Below are positions 1-8,441 of a DNA stretch of 51,902 nucleotides, in pieces. Position 1 is the first letter of the stretch. The number at the start of each line of letters is the position of its first letter. Source of the DNA: Sinorhizobium americanum (GTDB lineage Bacteria > Pseudomonadota > Alphaproteobacteria > Rhizobiales > Rhizobiaceae); the NCBI RefSeq assembly GCF_001651855.1, contig NZ_LNQC01000051.1, forward strand, positions 1 through 51,902. The letters are read 5' to 3'. Made by a program: the position numbers and the translations under genes. The notes beneath the pieces are model-generated. The model saw only the letters and a list, made by a program, of their open reading frames with translations, had not been told where the DNA came from and searched no databases.

Positions 1-235
1 ATCTTGTCCTCATCGATCTCCATGAACCGACGTTACCACGCGCGGCACCCAAAATCCCGCGGCACTGCTCGGATGGATACCATGAACCAGCATCTGATGA
101 ATCAGCATCTGACGCGTCATGTCCATCGGCCACAGAAAATGGTCCGATGAGTTCTAATCATTGAGCGCTGGTATAAGTTTCATATAAGTGATAAACGCCA
201 GCGAACCTTTGGGAGTATACACAGGCGGCTCCACG
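1..235. other. left-edge noncoding stretch
   Basis: This stretch lies downstream of the ATP-grasp gene, which is read on the minus strand. I see no coding region I can support. It contains a short direct repeat (CAGCATCTGA, twice within about 25 bases near 90-112), which may be chance or a relic of a mobile element. Confidence 0.4.
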
Positions 236-1513
236 TCAGTAACTACCCGCAGCCGAAGGGTGCGAGGGGCCAAATTGTTCCCGTCCGCCAGGCGTCGCAA
301 AGGGCGTGATCGACAAATCTATTAAATCGACGGCATGCTGGAGTGTCGCTTTGGTCCGAGCGCGGCTCGGTGAAGAGGCGATGACATATCCGATGCAGTC
401 TCGAGAATCTCCTTTTGTGATGATCGGCGTACCGGGTTGAATGTAGAATCTAACCTCGGCGACGCCTGGAATAGCAGCCGCCTGATCGTCACCATCGATC
501 CGTTCAAGGATGCCATCGCGATCAGCGATGAGCTTTCGGGCAGTCGCAGTGTGCGAATGCGTCTTGGCCAAATTCCATTCGTCCCCGATGACAAGCTTGA
601 CGTGCTCCGTAATAAGATCGACGCCGCAAGCGAGCTGGACCAGTTGTGGGTCGGGAGCGCCGCCAAGACGCGGATTGACCTCAATGACTGCTGGGCCGCG
701 CTTTGTCCATCGGAATTCAATGTTTGTGGGCCCCCATCCGAGGCCGAGAGCTTGCAAGCAAACTAGCGAAACATCGGCAATACGTTCATGCTCTTGATCG
801 GTTAGCAGGATCGGAAAGGTCAACTCCCGAGAAACGAAGTGTGGTGGGGGGCCGAACTCACTCTCCGCAATTCCAATAATCTCATTGCCCATTATCTGAG
901 CGTTATAAAGGGGGCCTTGTGCGAATTCTTCGATTAATATCCTTGGCGGGGACCGCCATATGTACTCGCCCTTCAGGAGATAGTTCGTGTGTTCGACCAA
1001 CTCATTAACGCTGCGGCACAATCGGACACCCTTACTACCGCTACCTTCGGCAGGCTTGAGAATTACCGGCAAGCCGATCTCAGCCGCAAAAGTTTCAATC
1101 TCCGGCGCATTTGCGGCCAAGCGATAAGCAGGCATTGGAACGCCGGCCTCCGCCAAGGTCTGACGTTGAACGAACTTGTCGCGGCACCGTTCAATCGATG
1201 CGGGGTCCGGCCCCGGTCGATCGAAGTGTCGGCAGAGCCTGGCAACTGCCACATAGATAGACTCGTCGTCACCCGAGAAGCCGGTAATGCCGGCAATGTC
1301 ATACGTGGTGCGTAGCTGGGAACATTCAAAGATCATTGCTTCGAGATTGCCTGTTTCGACACAGACTGTCGGAACGCTTTCCGTTGCAACGTAGTCGTAC
1401 TGAGTTGGATCAGCGGAGAGAGTAATTGGACAAATGCCGAGACGCCGGGCTGCTTGGACGTATTTTAGACCATTACCCTTGTGGCCTTCAATCAGGATAA
1501 GAGCTCTCATCAT
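236..1513 (-). CDS. ATP-grasp domain ligase, orphan
   Basis: A 425-residue protein with a full ATP-grasp fold of the carbamoyl-phosphate-synthase/biotin-carboxylase/L-amino-acid-ligase type. Visible signatures are the nucleotide-binding segment ILKPAEGSGSKGVRLC near residues 150-166, the hinge ILIEEFAQGP, and the metal/ATP segment NIEFRW...VIEVNPRLGG near residue 280. The N-terminal 110 residues look like a preATP-grasp domain. Such enzymes join a carboxylate to an amine through an acyl-phosphate, often forming dipeptides or peptide-like products. The substrate cannot be read from the sequence. The gene starts with two ATG codons in a row; GGAG lies about 10 bases upstream. No operon partner is visible inside the window. 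It is intact although most DNA to its right is decayed. Confidence 0.8.
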   Translation of the reverse strand: MMRALILIEGHKGNGLKYVQAARRLGICPITLSADPTQYDYVATESVPTVCVETGNLEAMIFECSQLRTTYDIAGITGFSGDDESIYVAVARLCRHFDRPGPDPASIERCRDKFVQRQTLAEAGVPMPAYRLAANAPEIETFAAEIGLPVILKPAEGSGSKGVRLCRSVNELVEHTNYLLKGEYIWRSPPRILIEEFAQGPLYNAQIMGNEIIGIAESEFGPPPHFVSRELTFPILLTDQEHERIADVSLVCLQALGLGWGPTNIEFRWTKRGPAVIEVNPRLGGAPDPQLVQLACGVDLITEHVKLVIGDEWNLAKTHSHTATARKLIADRDGILERIDGDDQAAAIPGVAEVRFYIQPGTPIITKGDSRDCIGYVIASSPSRARTKATLQHAVDLIDLSITPFATPGGREQFGPSHPSAAGSY

Positions 1514-1659
1514 TGGTTATTCACTCCGACGTTGCCTGATTGGCGACAGCCAAGACAAATCGGTATCAGCCTTTTCAGCTGACCCTGATCTCAGATGTTG
1601 TGGCTAATGTATCATCATCGGCGATTTATAGTCGCAAAGGTTTGTGAATTCTTGTTGAC

Positions 1660-1670
1660 GGCTCTGTTGC
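1660..1670 (+). repeat. possible IS6-family terminal repeat
   Basis: The 11-mer GGCTCTGTTGC is the start of the terminal inverted repeat known from IS6-family elements such as IS6100. It lies about 450 bp left of the IS6-type transposase relic. No matching right end was seen, so this is either one end of a broken element or a chance match. The 1514-2100 stretch between holds no gene I can support. Confidence 0.4.
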
Positions 1671-1887
1671 GACAGTTGGAGCGTTTGATTTGACACTAAA
1701 GGAAATTGGCCGTTCCTGGTCTGGCGATGGGGAAGGGAAATGCTCGACCAGAGAGGGGACGAGATTCGACCGCGCTAGCCTGCCTGTCGTTTGGCAGTAT
1801 CTAAATGCCGTCCCATGGTGTTCCATGGCTTTTTCTCTCTGTGCTGCTGGATCCGAATCGCCGGGGCTGGGTTAACAGCCTCATTCT

Positions 1888-1920
1888 GAGGGGGTGGGTT
1901 CATTGGAGTTTGACCCCCTC
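1888..1920. repeat. 8-bp inverted repeat (GAGGGGGT/ACCCCCTC)
   Basis: GAGGGGGT at 1888-1895 and ACCCCCTC at 1913-1920 form perfect arms around a 17-base spacer. It sits in a gene-free stretch between the ATP-grasp gene and the IS6 relic. It could be a relic of an IS end; there is no clear T-run to call it a terminator. Confidence 0.3.
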
Positions 1921-2114
1921 GGCGCAGCGCGGCGAAGGTCAGCCCAAGGCATGACATTCCTCAGGTGAAGGGTTCGCCGCGCCGATGCGATGTCCGGGTT
2001 CATTGATACGGCCGGCGATCTGCTGGCGGTTGGCACTCTCCAGAAGGTCGTTGATCAACGACACGACCTGTGCCGGCGTCTTGCGGATTACTGACATAGG
2101 CCGTGGTCTGCTCT

Positions 2115-2620
2115 CCGCCGGTGGTGCATCAAGTTCGGCGGCGTTTCGCTCGCCGCTTGCGCGGCAACCAGCACAGCCGAAACGATGTCGGGCAACTGGA
2201 CAAGGTCGTCATCACCATCACCGGCAGGAACCGCAGGTTGTGGCGCGCCGTCGACCAGGATGGCTATGTGCTCGACGAGATCGTCCAGACCTGCCGCAAC
2301 ATCAAAGCAGCCAAGCGCTTGCTGACGCGGCTGCTGAAGAAGCAAGGCATCGCGGCGAAGCGCATGATCACCGACAAGCTGCGGTCGTATGGAGCAGCCA
2401 GGAGTCAGGTGATGCCGGACGTCGAGCATTGGTCGCACAAGGGATTAAACAACCGGGCGGAGAACGCACATGTTACGCTGCGAAAACGGGAGGCTGATGA
2501 TGCAAGGCTCCCGATCACCAACTGCAACGCTTCGTTTCGCGCTTCTCGGCCCTGCGCAATCTGTTCGTTCCGCTCCGCTCCGCTCTCGCTAATCACCGCC
2601 TGCAGGCCTCCTGAAGATCA
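2115..2620 (+). pseudogene. IS6-family transposase relic
   Basis: Decayed transposase of the IS6 family. The frame shows the DDE-domain core: LDKVVITI, LWRAVDQDGYVLDEIVQ, KAAKRLLTRLLKKQGIA, MITDKLRSYGAA, VEHWSHKGLNNRAENAH. These match the family order D...D...E, with D in AVDQDG, D in TDKLRSYG and E in NRAENAH. The N-terminal HTH part is missing and the C-terminal part (SALRNLFVP-like) is only found in another frame after about 2500. With no start, a truncated N-terminus and a frameshift it cannot be active alone. Confidence 0.75.
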
Positions 2621-2865
2621 TGTGGCATGATGGTAAGGATCGTTTGTTTACGAGGGGCCGGGACTACGTCCGCGAGATCGATGTTTACGAGCCTTCGAGA
2701 GCAGCGCCTTGAGAGGCCCTACACCTGTTCGCGGTACAACCTCAAACGCGCTAGGTCAATGGCTGTTGCCGAAATATTTAACAACCGCATAAAAGAATTC
2801 ACAAATGTTTTCTTTCAATATTCTGCAAACCGTGCAAAAATCGACCTAGCAGCTGAGGAAAAACT

Positions 2866-3378
2866 ATGAATGATGATTTGAGTGGTACAGCTACAGTTTC
2901 CTTATAAGCACCCTTCAGCAACGATTACTTCTATTTCTGCGATGTGGTCAATCCGCCGGAGACAAGTGACCGACAGGTCGAAGTGTTTGGGATTCTTTCC
3001 CTTAGACAAGACAGCTTAGTTCTTGAACTTGGATGCGGTTATGGACGAATTACCAACCGGTTGGCTGAGAAAGGAGCGCGGCTAGCCGGACTCGACATCT
3101 CGCCGATCTTGCTAAAAAAAGCCGATGCGGATGAGGCCGAACGCGGAGTAAATGTTGAGTATGTCTGGGCGACATGCGCTCACTTCCCCTGGCGAGACCG
3201 ATTTGACGCGGCTTTTCTGTGATTTTTTCGTATGTTGCGAAGCGCGGGGTTCGTGACTGTTGAAGCTTATGGCCAGGAAGGTGAAACGTTTACATCCGAT
3301 AGATCGAACCTCGTGGTTGTCGCGTACAATAATTCCAACGGCTTGTCCTATGGGCTTTTAGAGCTGGCCAAAAGGTGA
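2866..3378 (+). pseudogene. class I SAM-dependent methyltransferase, broken
   Basis: The ATG at 2866 opens a frame that runs through an in-frame TAA at 2905-2907 and then continues with a classical methyltransferase motif I, LVLELGCGYGRITNRLAEKG, and the acidic post-I residue in AGLDISPILLKKA. The frame ends at 3222 after FPWRDRFDAAFL. A separate piece of the same kind of protein, MLRSAGFVTVEAYGQEGETF up to LLELAKR and a TGA at 3376-3378, follows in another frame, so the middle of the gene has been deleted. Substrate unknown. One nonsense codon plus an internal deletion mark it as dead. Confidence 0.7.
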
Positions 3379-3430
3379 GTTATTTCTGATGGGTGTAACT
3401 CCGCGCGCTGCGAAGACTGCGGAGAATCGG

Positions 3431-4170
3431 ATGCCCCCAACCGAAATCACTCGGCGCCATCAACGCGAACTGCGTCATGCAGGCAACTGCGCGATCGGGA
3501 ATGGGAAATTGTCGCTCCGTTTCTGGGGCGCTGCTGCAAGGTTGGACGTCCATGCGTGCGCGATTTGCGCGAGCTATGGAATTGCAATTCAGTATGTTGC
3601 AGCGTCGAGCTGTCATGGCGGCTTCTACCCAGAGATTTTCCGCCCTTCACGACGGTGCAGTCCGGCACGACTGCAGCCGGCTTGTGTTGGTCAACAAGGC
3701 GCTGGTTATGGCAAACGGTCTGCTGATGGACGGAATCCGAACCTCCAGCCATATTATCGACAGCCGGTCGGTGAAGACGACTGACGGCGGCGGTCTACGC
3801 GGTTTTGCGGGCAAGAAAGTCAAGCGTCGCACGGGCCACATGGTCACCGATACAGCGGGCAACGTTCACGAGGCATTCAGGACCGCGACGGCGCACCCGT
3901 CAGTCACCGAGATTGTCAGAGAGCGGCTTTGCCGGCGAGGATTGGAAACCACGCTGGCTCACATCAAGGACCTGGTTCTCGAAATCGTAGGGCGTTCGGA
4001 TGGGCCAAGGGATTTGTCGTTATGCTCAAGCGCTGGATCGTGGAGCGGACTTCGCATGGCTAGGCCGATGCCGTCGGCTCGCCAAAGATTGGGAGCTTCA
4101 ATCGCCGCATCCGAGGCTTGGATGTTCATCGCAATCATCGATCCGACGAATGGCACGGGCGATCGCGCGG
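3431..4170 (+). pseudogene. IS5-family transposase relic, full length but decayed
   Basis: Transposase relic of the IS5 family (IS427-like). Fragments appear in order across frames: MPPTEITRRHQRELRHA at the ATG at 3431, REWEIVAPFL, VRDLRELWN and RLLPRDFPPFTTVQ, then ALVMANGLLMDG, IIDSRSVKTTDGGGLRG, KKVKRRTGHMVTDTAGN, a degenerate middle, GFVVMLKRWIVERTSH, and RRLAKDWE. At least three frameshifts separate these blocks. The first catalytic Asp (IIDSRSVKTT) and the C-terminal Glu region (WIVERT) survive. The element is inactive. Confidence 0.75.
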
Positions 4171-4296
4171 AGTTGCGGTGGTGTAATCCCTCATTAGACG
4201 CCGTATTTTGAAGAAGTTCGGCCAGGTTCACAGGTCTTTGCAAGTTTTTACGTGTTAACACAATGTTAGCTTTCGAGGAAAGCAAAGCCGAATTGT

Positions 4297-4542
4297 TTGC
4301 CGCGTGCAACCGTAAAAAAGGCGGCCGACACGTCGAAGCAACTGCCTTGCCCCATGCCCGGGGTAATCACACAAATCCTTGTCAAGAACGGTGACGAGGT
4401 CGAGGCGGGGCAGTCGCTTGCGAGGGTGGAAGCCATGAAGATGGAAACGTGCTCAGGCCGACGAGAAGGCCCTCGTCAAGTCCGTGAGCGCAATGGTTGG
4501 CCAGTCGCTGGCCGTAGACAAATCATTATGGAGTTTGAATGA
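4297..4542 (+). pseudogene. pccA: C-terminal biotinyl domain fragment of propionyl-CoA carboxylase alpha chain
   Basis: The 81-residue frame reads like the last part of a biotin-dependent carboxylase alpha subunit: LPCPMPGVITQILVKNGDEV, EAGQSLARV and the biotinylation motif EAMKMET with its Lys intact. Just after this motif the frame departs from the family. The expected continuation (DEKALVKSVSAMVGQSLAVD) is present in another frame from about 4449, and the original frame returns for IIMEFE at the end. So two compensating frameshifts scramble about 25 residues. The biotin carboxylase part is absent. The stop overlaps the start of the mutase gene (ATGA at 4539-4542), which preserves the usual carboxylase-mutase gene order. 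Could still yield a small biotin-accepting peptide, but I consider it a remnant. Confidence 0.7.
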
Positions 4543-6683
4543 TGAGCGATGGGAAGTGCCTCACTGATTGGCAAAATCTCGCCGAGAAGGAACTGAAGGC
4601 CGCCCCCGAAAGCCTCACCTGGCACACGCCCGAAGGCATCGCGGTCAAGCCGCTCTACACCCAGGATGACCTCGCGGCCATCGGCCACCTCGACTCGCTG
4701 CCGGGCCTCGAGCCCTTCCTGCGCGGGCCGCGGGCCACCATGTATGCCGGCCGGCCCTGGACAATAAGGCAATATGCCGGCTTCTCGACGGCCGAAGCCT
4801 CGAACGCCTTCTACCGGCGGAACCTTGCCGCCGGCCAGCAGGGCGTCTCGGTCGCCTTCGACCTCGCCACCCACCGCGGCTATGACAGCGACCACCCCCG
4901 CGTCGTCGGCGATGTCGGCAAGGCTGGGGTGGCAATCGACTCGGTCGAGGACATGAAGATCCTCTTCGACGGCATCCCGCTCGAAAAAATCTCGGTCTCG
5001 ATGACCATGAACGGCGCGGTGATCCCGATCCTCGCCTCCTTCATCGTCGCCGGCGAGGAACAGGGCGTGTCGCGCGAGAACCTCTCCGGGACCATCCAGA
5101 ACGACATCCTCAAGGAGTTCATGGTCCGCAACACCTACATCTACCCGCCGGAATCCTCGATGCGGATCGTCGCCGACATCATCGAATATACGGCGAAGGA
5201 GATGCCGAAGTTCAACTCGATCTCGATCTCCGGCTATCACATGCAGGAGGCCGGCGCGACGCTCACGCAGGAGCTTGCCTTTACCCTCGCCGACGGGCGC
5301 GAATATGTGCGCGCAGCCCTTGCCAAGGGGCTGAACGTCGACGATTTCGCCGGCCGGCTCTCGTTCTTCTTCGCGATCGGCATGAACTTCTTCATGGAGG
5401 CTGCGAAGCTGCGCGCGGCGCGGCTCTTGTGGACGCGGATCATGAAGGAGTTCGAGCCGAAGAAGGCATCGTCGCTGATGCTCCGGACCCATTGCCAGAC
5501 GTCCGGCGTCTCGCTTGCCGAGCAGGACCCCTACAACAACATCATCCGCACCGCCTTCGAGGCGATGTCGGCGGTGCTCGGCGGCACGCAGTCGCTGCAC
5601 ACCAATTCCTTCGACGAGGCGATCGCGCTGCCGACCGAGTTTTCGGCCCGCATCGCCCGCAACACGCAGCTGATTCTCCAGCACGAGACCGGCGTCACCA
5701 AGGTCGTCGATCCGCTTGCCGGCTCCTATTATGTCGAGAGCCTGACCTACGAGCTCGCCGAAAAGGCCTGGGCGCTGATCGAGGAAGTGGAGGCGCTCGG
5801 CGGCATGACCAAGGCGATCGAGAGCGGCCTGCCCAAGCGCCTGATAGAGGAAGCGGCCACCCGCAGACAGGCGGCGGTCGACCGCGGCGAGGAGGTGATC
5901 GTCGGCGTCAACAAATACCGCCTGCTCGAGGAAGCCGATATCGACACGCTGGAGATCGACAACCGCGCCGTCCGCGAAGGCCAGGTCAGGCGGATCAAAA
6001 AGATCCGGCAGCTTCGCGACCCCAAAAAATGCGCCGGTGCAATCAAAGCCTTGAAGAAAGTTGCGCGCACGGGTGAGGGGAACCTCCTGGCATCGGCGGT
6101 CGAGGCAGCCCGCGCACGGGCCAGCGTGGGTGAAATCTCTGATGCGATGCGCGAAGCCTTCGGGGACTACTCGGCTGTGCCTGAAGTCGTCGGTGACATC
6201 TATGGTCCGGCGAGCGAGAACGATCCGGAATATCAAACCCTGAAAGGGCGGCTTTCAGAACAGGTCCGCAAGTCGGGACGCAAACCAAAAATCCTGATTG
6301 CCAAGCTTGGACAAGACGGCCATGACCGAGGAGCCAAGGTGATTGCCTCGGCTTTTGGAGACATCGGCTTTGATGTCGTGGCAGGCCCACTTTTCCAGAC
6401 CCCTGACGAGGCGGCGGATCTCGCTATGGGCGAAATGGTCGATATCCTCGGCGTCTCCTCGCTCGCCGCTGGCCACAAGACGCTCATGCCTGAGCTTGTT
6501 GCTCGCCTGAAGGCCAAGGGTGCCGACCACGTCATCGTCGTCTGCGGCGGTGTTATTCCCCGCAAGGATTATGAGTTCCTGTACGAACATGGGGTCGCTG
6601 CAGTGTTCGGCCCTGGCACTAATGTCGTCGATGCAGCCCGCGCGGTACTCGACCTCACCCAGGGAAGGCTGCGCAATGCATGA
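4539..6683 (+). CDS. scpA: methylmalonyl-CoA mutase
   Basis: A 714-residue adenosylcobalamin-dependent mutase that converts (R)-methylmalonyl-CoA to succinyl-CoA, the last step of propionyl-CoA assimilation. Residues about 30-540 are the TIM-barrel CoA domain, with the active-site pair Y233-H234 in [10 protein letters not shown] and the conserved [15 protein letters not shown]. Residues about 580-700 are the B12-binding domain with DGHDRG (H595 is the lower cobalt ligand). The length fits the family. Two adjacent ATGs (4539, 4542) are possible starts; the first overlaps the upstream stop as ATGA. Rhizobial homologues are also called bhbA. Codon choice looks strongly C/G-ending up to about 6040 and more mixed after that, which suggests a mosaic. 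The epimerase gene overlaps the 3' end. Confidence 0.95.
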   Translation: MMSDGKCLTDWQNLAEKELKAAPESLTWHTPEGIAVKPLYTQDDLAAIGHLDSLPGLEPFLRGPRATMYAGRPWTIRQYAGFSTAEASNAFYRRNLAAGQQGVSVAFDLATHRGYDSDHPRVVGDVGKAGVAIDSVEDMKILFDGIPLEKISVSMTMNGAVIPILASFIVAGEEQGVSRENLSGTIQNDILKEFMVRNTYIYPPESSMRIVADIIEYTAKEMPKFNSISISGYHMQEAGATLTQELAFTLADGREYVRAALAKGLNVDDFAGRLSFFFAIGMNFFMEAAKLRAARLLWTRIMKEFEPKKASSLMLRTHCQTSGVSLAEQDPYNNIIRTAFEAMSAVLGGTQSLHTNSFDEAIALPTEFSARIARNTQLILQHETGVTKVVDPLAGSYYVESLTYELAEKAWALIEEVEALGGMTKAIESGLPKRLIEEAATRRQAAVDRGEEVIVGVNKYRLLEEADIDTLEIDNRAVREGQVRRIKKIRQLRDPKKCAGAIKALKKVARTGEGNLLASAVEAARARASVGEISDAMREAFGDYSAVPEVVGDIYGPASENDPEYQTLKGRLSEQVRKSGRKPKILIAKLGQDGHDRGAKVIASAFGDIGFDVVAGPLFQTPDEAADLAMGEMVDILGVSSLAAGHKTLMPELVARLKAKGADHVIVVCGGVIPRKDYEFLYEHGVAAVFGPGTNVVDAARAVLDLTQGRLRNA

Positions 6684-7089
6684 TTTCCTTACATGGGTCA
6701 ACCACGTCGCCTTGGCAGTGCCCAGTCTCGAGGTCGCCGTTGCGCGCTATCGCGATAGCTTCGCCGCCACGGTCTCCGAGCCGCTTGCACTGCCTGAGCA
6801 TGGCGTCACCGTCGCCTTCGTGGCGATTGCCAACACGATCGAACGGCTCGAACCGCTCGGCGACAACTCGCCGATTGCGAGCTTCGTGGCTAAGAATCCG
6901 GACGGTGGCATGCACCACATTTACTACGAAGTGACCGACATCCTCGCCGCCCGCGACCGGTTGAAGGCGGCGGGCGCGCGCGTGCTTGGAAGCGGTGAGC
7001 CGAAGGTCGGCGCCCACGGCAAGTCTGTGTTGTTCCTACATCCAAAGGATTTCTTCGGCACGTTGATCGAGCTCGCAGAGGTCAAATGA
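6676..7089 (+). CDS. mce: methylmalonyl-CoA epimerase
   Basis: A 137-residue vicinal-oxygen-chelate protein that interconverts (S)- and (R)-methylmalonyl-CoA, supplying the mutase. Two beta-alpha-beta-beta-beta modules are visible. Metal-ligand candidates are His10 in VNHVALAVP, a His in [10 protein letters not shown] and the Glu in TLIELAEVK at the end. HPKDFFGT is the usual C-terminal signature. The ATG at 6676 overlaps the mutase stop by 8 bases, which indicates translational coupling; the length fits the family. A longer in-frame extension upstream would lie inside the mutase gene and is not needed. Confidence 0.92.
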   Translation: MHDFLTWVNHVALAVPSLEVAVARYRDSFAATVSEPLALPEHGVTVAFVAIANTIERLEPLGDNSPIASFVAKNPDGGMHHIYYEVTDILAARDRLKAAGARVLGSGEPKVGAHGKSVLFLHPKDFFGTLIELAEVK

Positions 7090-7198
7090 ACCGGTAGCGA
7101 CAGGCAAATCTTATAGCAAAAGCGAGGAGTGATCGACGGTGGGTCACGTCATGACTGACGGTCTCCACTTGGATCAACATCGACCGATGCAATCGGTC

Positions 7199-7445
7199 AC
7201 CGTGGATGAGGCAAGGGCAATTTACAATCCTCCCTTCAGCGATTCCGCGCACAGCTGGTTCACCGCGCGCATTTCGACCCCAATGCCATCCAGATGAGCC
7301 GGCTCTTATCAAGACCGGCGGCTGTGCCGAGGATTGCGGTATCAGTCCGCCCACTACCCGACGGGTCTCAAGGCCTCGAAGCTGATGGAGGTCGAGCGCG
7401 TTCTCGCCGAGGCGCGCAAGGTAGCGCGATCTTGCCGCCCGTCGG
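7199..7445 (+). pseudogene. bioB: biotin synthase remnant
   Basis: Pieces of a BioB N-terminal half can be read across frames: TVDEARAIYN, then FRAQLVHRAHFDPNAIQMSRLL, then IKTGGCAEDCGY, then SAHYPTGLKASKLMEVERV and LAEARKVAR. This is the radical-SAM region that should carry the CxxxCxxC cluster ligands. The sequence breaks exactly there: after GGCAEDCGY the third Cys codon is missing and the frame shifts (about 7325-7345). The 3' two thirds of the gene are absent. It lies just downstream of two propionyl-CoA genes and a biotinyl-domain fragment, so a biotin-linked gene set may once have been grouped here. Confidence 0.65.
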
Positions 7446-7659
7446 ACGTTCAAGGAAGTTTATGCACCGGAGAAACGTGCTTTTGCCGCAGCTTGACTTC
7501 CCGATCAGGCTAATGACCTCCCCGCGCGCCGCCGTAAGGGATACGTTCCTTCAGAACTTGCCGTAGGACTTCCGTATTTCCCGGATCTCGATGGCCTTGG
7601 AGGCCTGTGCTGGACCTGCATTTGGAAGTCTCTCTTGTTCCCATCTTTCATTTCCATGG

Positions 7660-7682
7660 CTGTACACAGCTGCTGTGTACAG
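7660..7682. promoter_or_regulatory. perfect 10-bp palindrome, likely GntR operator
   Basis: CTGTACACAG (7660-7669) and CTGTGTACAG (7673-7682) are perfect inverted arms around a 3-base centre. It lies about 70 bases upstream of the start-like ATG of the GntR relic, after a gene-free stretch. TGTAC-type palindromes of this size fit operators of GntR-family repressors, which often control their own gene. This is inference; the regulator is dead here. Confidence 0.5.
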
Positions 7683-7752
7683 CGTTTTTCTGAATTGTTC
7701 TCGGGTATACCGTAGGAAAAAGACGGGTTCAGGAAATCAGGCGCGGAGGAAA

Positions 7753-8185
7753 ATGAAAACGAAAGCAAGGTCGAGCGAGTCAGTTCGTCGAATATCCTCA
7801 ACGCGCTGCTCCTACGAATTTGCGGCCTGCACTACCGTCCGGGTCAGGCGCTCAGCGAGACGGCCCTGGCAAGGAGTTCGGATCTGAGCCGTACGCCAGC
7901 TGACGACCTTCGGTTTGGTCGAATCGAGAAATGGCGTCGGGACCGTGGTCACGGAACTCCAGCTCGATCAGGCTATCGAGCTTTCCGCAGTTCGCCGTCA
8001 CGTAGCGCAACTGTTCAGGGGCATGAGCGACCCCGTCCGTTACGGTGACGCGCGCAAAAGGATTCTTGCGTTGGAGCCAGCAGCCGTTGCCCCCTACCGT
8101 AATGTGGACTTCCAGAAGTTCGCGAGCGTCAGCCTGCAGATCCAGCGGATCCTGTTGGCAACGCCTTTTGGAGTTCTTCAAGGCG
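7753..8185 (+). pseudogene. GntR-family (FadR subfamily) regulator relic
   Basis: A ribosome site (GGAGG) precedes the ATG at 7753, but the regulator is only readable over several frames. Blocks seen are ILNALLLRICGLHYRPGQ, ALSETALARS and LSRTP, which form the winged-helix start, then GLVESRNGVGTVVTELQLDQ, IELSAVRRHVAQLF and VDFQKFASVSLQIQRILLA. The recognition-helix region after SRTP is corrupted and there are at least two frameshifts. The 3' end runs into the aapP relic of the opposite strand near 8175-8185, so two truncated genes are joined here. Confidence 0.55.
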
Positions 8186-8335
8186 GTTGATGCAACTGAT
8201 CATCGTGGACTTGCCCGAGCCGGAAGGGCCGCAGATAACGATCCGCTCACCGCGCATCACCTGCATGTTGATATGAGTAATAACCTTAAATTCGTTATAT
8301 GATTGTGCATACCAATGATTTCGTTGTAAATATCT
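8175..8335 (-). pseudogene. aapP: aapP-like ABC ATPase, truncated after Walker A
   Basis: On the minus strand the sequence reads [40 protein letters not shown] and then loses similarity after about E-L. This is the start of an amino-acid ABC transporter ATPase: Walker A is [10 protein letters not shown] start-like piece EIIGMH lies one frameshift upstream. Everything after the Walker A helix (Q-loop, LSGGQ, Walker B) is gone, replaced by the GntR relic. It sits directly downstream of aapM, where aapP lies in the rhizobial aapJQMP operon, so the operon has lost its own ATPase. Confidence 0.65.
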
Positions 8336-8441
8336 TCATCGGTTCCATTTGTATAACCACGAGCTAATGTTAAAATTTTTGTTTGCCACTTTGAACTTCT
8401 CCCGATCTCTGCACTGCATAATGTTCACAAATTTTTTTATT

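Noticed and set aside
4476..6236. 586-residue minus-strand open frame
   Set aside because: It lies fully antisense to the methylmalonyl-CoA mutase gene and its Arg/Asp/Leu-rich sequence is typical of the shadow of a GC-rich gene.
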